Shown here: piece by piece, positions 6,601 through 7,081 of the stretch | How the letters are laid out: each line of letters starts with the position of its first letter | How positions within the stretch are numbered: the stretch's first letter is position 1 | Source: Solobacterium sp. | GTDB lineage: Bacteria > Bacillota_I > Bacilli_A > Erysipelotrichales > Erysipelotrichaceae | Length of the DNA: 7,081 bases | NCBI GenBank assembly: GCA_017543005.1 | Contig: JAFWEA010000243.1 | Span: 1-7,081, forward strand | Reading direction: 5' to 3' | The notes under the pieces: generated by a model | What the model was told of the DNA's origin: nothing | Database searches by the model: none | What the model saw: the letters and a program-made list of their open reading frames with translations, nothing else | Program-made: the position numbers and the translations under genes

Positions 6601-7081
6601 ATCATGAATATAAGGAAGGGCCCGGCAGCAGATGCCCTTGGCCAGTTCCGGCTTCAGTGCATTCCGTTCTGCCTTGCCGATCATCTTGTTCTTCTTGAAG
6701 ATAACCTTGCCTTCTGCCCCGACGAGATCATTCTTCAGGACATGGCCTTCCATACGGTCAAGAACATTCAGCTTCTTGAGCACCTTGTAGCGGCCGGCCT
6801 TGGTCAGGTCATACCGGCGGTAATCAAAGAACTTGGCATCCATCAGGTTCATGGCACCTTCGATGGTGGCAATTTCATCTGCCCGCTGGTTCTCATAGAC
6901 GCTCAGCAGTGCTTCATTGGTTGTCTTTGTCTTGTCGGCGGCCAGGGTGTTGCGCACTTCCTCATAGTTGCCGAAGACAGAAGTATACAGAAGCATATAG
7001 TCGTTCAGGAATTCCCGTTCTTCACCCGGAACGATAACATCCGGGTACAGCTCAAACTGCAGAGCCTTCAGGAATTTCTGC
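3628..7081 (-). CDS. rpoB: DNA-directed RNA polymerase subunit beta, 5'-truncated by window edge
   Basis: Encodes the beta subunit of core RNA polymerase, which shares the active centre with beta-prime and holds the rifampicin pocket. The frame has 1150 codons plus TAA at 3630-3628 and is open at the right edge. The ATG at 6996 is internal: 28 in-frame codons precede it (reading QKFLKALQFELYPDV and on), matching RpoB sequence. I estimate about 190-200 N-terminal residues lie outside. Landmarks, numbered from the internal Met: RYDLTKAGRYK at 61-71; a large insertion about 81-300; LGNRRIRTVGEL at 324-335; rifampicin cluster 383-409; PIETPEGPNIGLI; MTWHGYNYEDAI with Glu681/Asp682; KMAGRHGNKGVIS with Lys833 and Lys841; the C-terminal GEMEVWALEAYGA clamp-contacting region; and an acidic tail ending in GEE. 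The full protein is probably near 1345 aa, against 1193 in B. subtilis. The difference is mostly the insertion. Its stop codon overlaps the rpoC ribosome binding site. Confidence 0.98.
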   Translation of the reverse strand, partial: QKFLKALQFELYPDVIVPGEEREFLNDYMLLYTSVFGNYEEVRNTLAADKTKTTNEALLSVYENQRADEIATIEGAMNLMDAKFFDYRRYDLTKAGRYKVLKKLNVLDRMEGHVLKNDLVGAEGKVIFKKNKMIGKAERNALKPELAKGICCRALPYIHDFSHPVTSEMETSWTNGLIGRILATDLEGKKVSMSRGTVITAADVKAIASEFEKVTVYAGIIAQEVKLTNDNAAAVMNYGNRLYTIGRILANGEDIADCTYDPESEHKFVLSTDMEENVQAHVMAQEDVTIWLIGACVQQIDILTDDGHAVKLIGVDPLNSKHTITMPDMYALYNYELTMLDGVGSADDIDMLGNRRIRTVGELIQNQFRIGLSRMERVVKERMSIADASGLTPKQLTNIRPLTAAIKEFFSSSQLSQFMDQQNPLAELSNKRRISALGPGGLTRERAGFEVRDIHNSHYGRICPIETPEGPNIGLISYLTTYARVNEYGFIQTPYRKVNEDGVVTDEVVYMSADEENDHVIAQANEIQDGRLVNDRVVARIAGDTVMAEKETIDFADVSPRQIVSVATACVPFLENDDCTRALMGANMQRQAVPLLNPHSPFVGTGMEHRIARDSGAACVATAPGVVTYVDADKVIVTEDDGREHVYELTKFRRSNASTCLNQRPIVFDGERVERGDILADGPAMQEGELALGQNVLIAFMTWHGYNYEDAIIMSERMVREDVYTSIHIEEYDLECRETKLGPEEITRDIPNVAESACRNLDGRGIVMVGAEVKEGDILVGKVTPKGQSEITPEEKLLLAIFGEKSREVRDNSLKVPHGGAGIVHSVRVFKRKDDHELPPGVNEVVKVYVVQKRKISEGDKMAGRHGNKGVISKIMPIEDMPYMQDGTPIDIMLNPFGVPSRMNIGQVLEVHLGMAARSLGVKFATPVFDGVSNEDLRNIMQEAHTSMDGKYLLTDGMTGEPYDERIAVGVMYMIKLAHMVDDKLHARATGPYSLVTQQPLGGKAQNGGQRFGEMEVWALEAYGAANTLQEILTVKSDDIMGRTKTYEAIVKGRDLPAAGIPESFRVLVHELQALAVDVRMLNADGTEMDLKQMAQDELKEETTMDLNRQTYVNDAEETGDLTIREGLDEDDVPAAAVVGFDDLDSAGEE
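5770..5850 (-). other. Rifampicin-binding cluster I of RpoB with Asn at the E. coli His526 position
   Basis: Aligns without gaps to E. coli residues 507-533. The contact residues Gln513, Phe514, Asp516, Arg529 and Ser531 (E. coli numbering) are kept. Position 526 is Asn (codon AAC at 5793-5791), where E. coli and B. subtilis have His. Position 507 is Ser instead of Gly. Asn526 is the residue reported for naturally rifampicin-insensitive Spiroplasma citri, so reduced rifampicin binding is predicted. Confidence 0.9.
6097..6756 (-). other. Enlarged lobe insertion in RpoB with possible repeated modules
   Basis: Between the conserved blocks GRYKVLKKL and LGNRRIRTVGEL this protein has about 255 residues where B. 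subtilis, as I recall it, has about 132. The segment is a coding part of rpoB, in frame and without codon anomalies. Inside it are stretches of the form hydrophobic-GRILA followed by a charged turn and a helix-like run. One starts at about residue 150 (GRILATDLEGKKVSM), one at about 218 (GRILANGEDIADCTY), and a weaker one at about 85 (HVLKNDLVGAEGKV). They resemble the beta-beta-prime module that B. subtilis has once here (LAETLVDPETGEILAEKG). The extra length is seen directly in the reading; the repeat assignment is inference. The region should lie on the outer surface of the beta lobe. Confidence 0.7.

Noticed and set aside
6994..6996. ATG at 6996 as the start of rpoB
   Set aside because: The frame stays open for 28 more codons to the window edge with RpoB-like sequence, and roughly 200 expected N-terminal residues would be missing. 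It is an internal methionine.
1..7081. A novel defence, mobile or CRISPR-type system
   Set aside because: Both genes are core transcription genes in their normal order, coding fills essentially all of the window, and I saw no direct repeat array, transposase or recombination site.

Overview
The whole window is the rpoB-rpoC core of an RNA polymerase operon, read entirely from the minus strand. Two genes fill it. rpoB (beta subunit) enters at the right edge without its N-terminus and stops at 3628. rpoC (beta-prime subunit) starts at 3612 and runs off the left edge shortly before its expected C-terminus. The only intergenic DNA is 15 bases, almost all of it the rpoC ribosome binding site. No RNA gene, mobile element, CRISPR array, promoter or terminator can be supported.

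The proteins look like Firmicutes (Bacillota) beta and beta-prime: one four-cysteine zinc site near the beta-prime N-terminus, a second zinc site in the middle, and close resemblance to Bacillus subtilis RpoB/RpoC as I remember them. The DNA is GC-rich (I estimate mid-50s percent by eye). The proteins carry several insertions relative to B. subtilis, and beta has asparagine at the E. coli His526 position, as in Mollicutes. Together these suggest an Erysipelotrichia-type gut Firmicute of higher GC, such as the Faecalibaculum/Allobaculum group. That placement is inference and uncertain.

Region by region: 6997-7081 is the coding continuation of rpoB upstream of an internal ATG. 6097-6756 encodes an enlarged, apparently repetitive lobe insertion of beta. 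5770-5850 is the rifampicin-binding cluster. 4400-5000 holds the conserved catalytic-centre motifs of beta. 3613-3627 is the gap with the rpoC Shine-Dalgarno. 3382-3438 is the first beta-prime zinc site, 2254-2274 the Mg-binding active-site loop, 1993-2100 a charged insertion, 1243-1278 an insertion in the F-loop, 1090-1197 the bridge helix, and 658-726 the trigger-loop start.

The two products assemble with alpha and omega into core RNA polymerase, and both form the active-site cleft. The window is ordinary housekeeping DNA and I see no new system in it. The points of interest lie inside the proteins: lineage-type insertions near catalytic elements, residues that predict antibiotic response, and a codon choice so skewed that the in-register antisense frame has a single stop in 7 kb.
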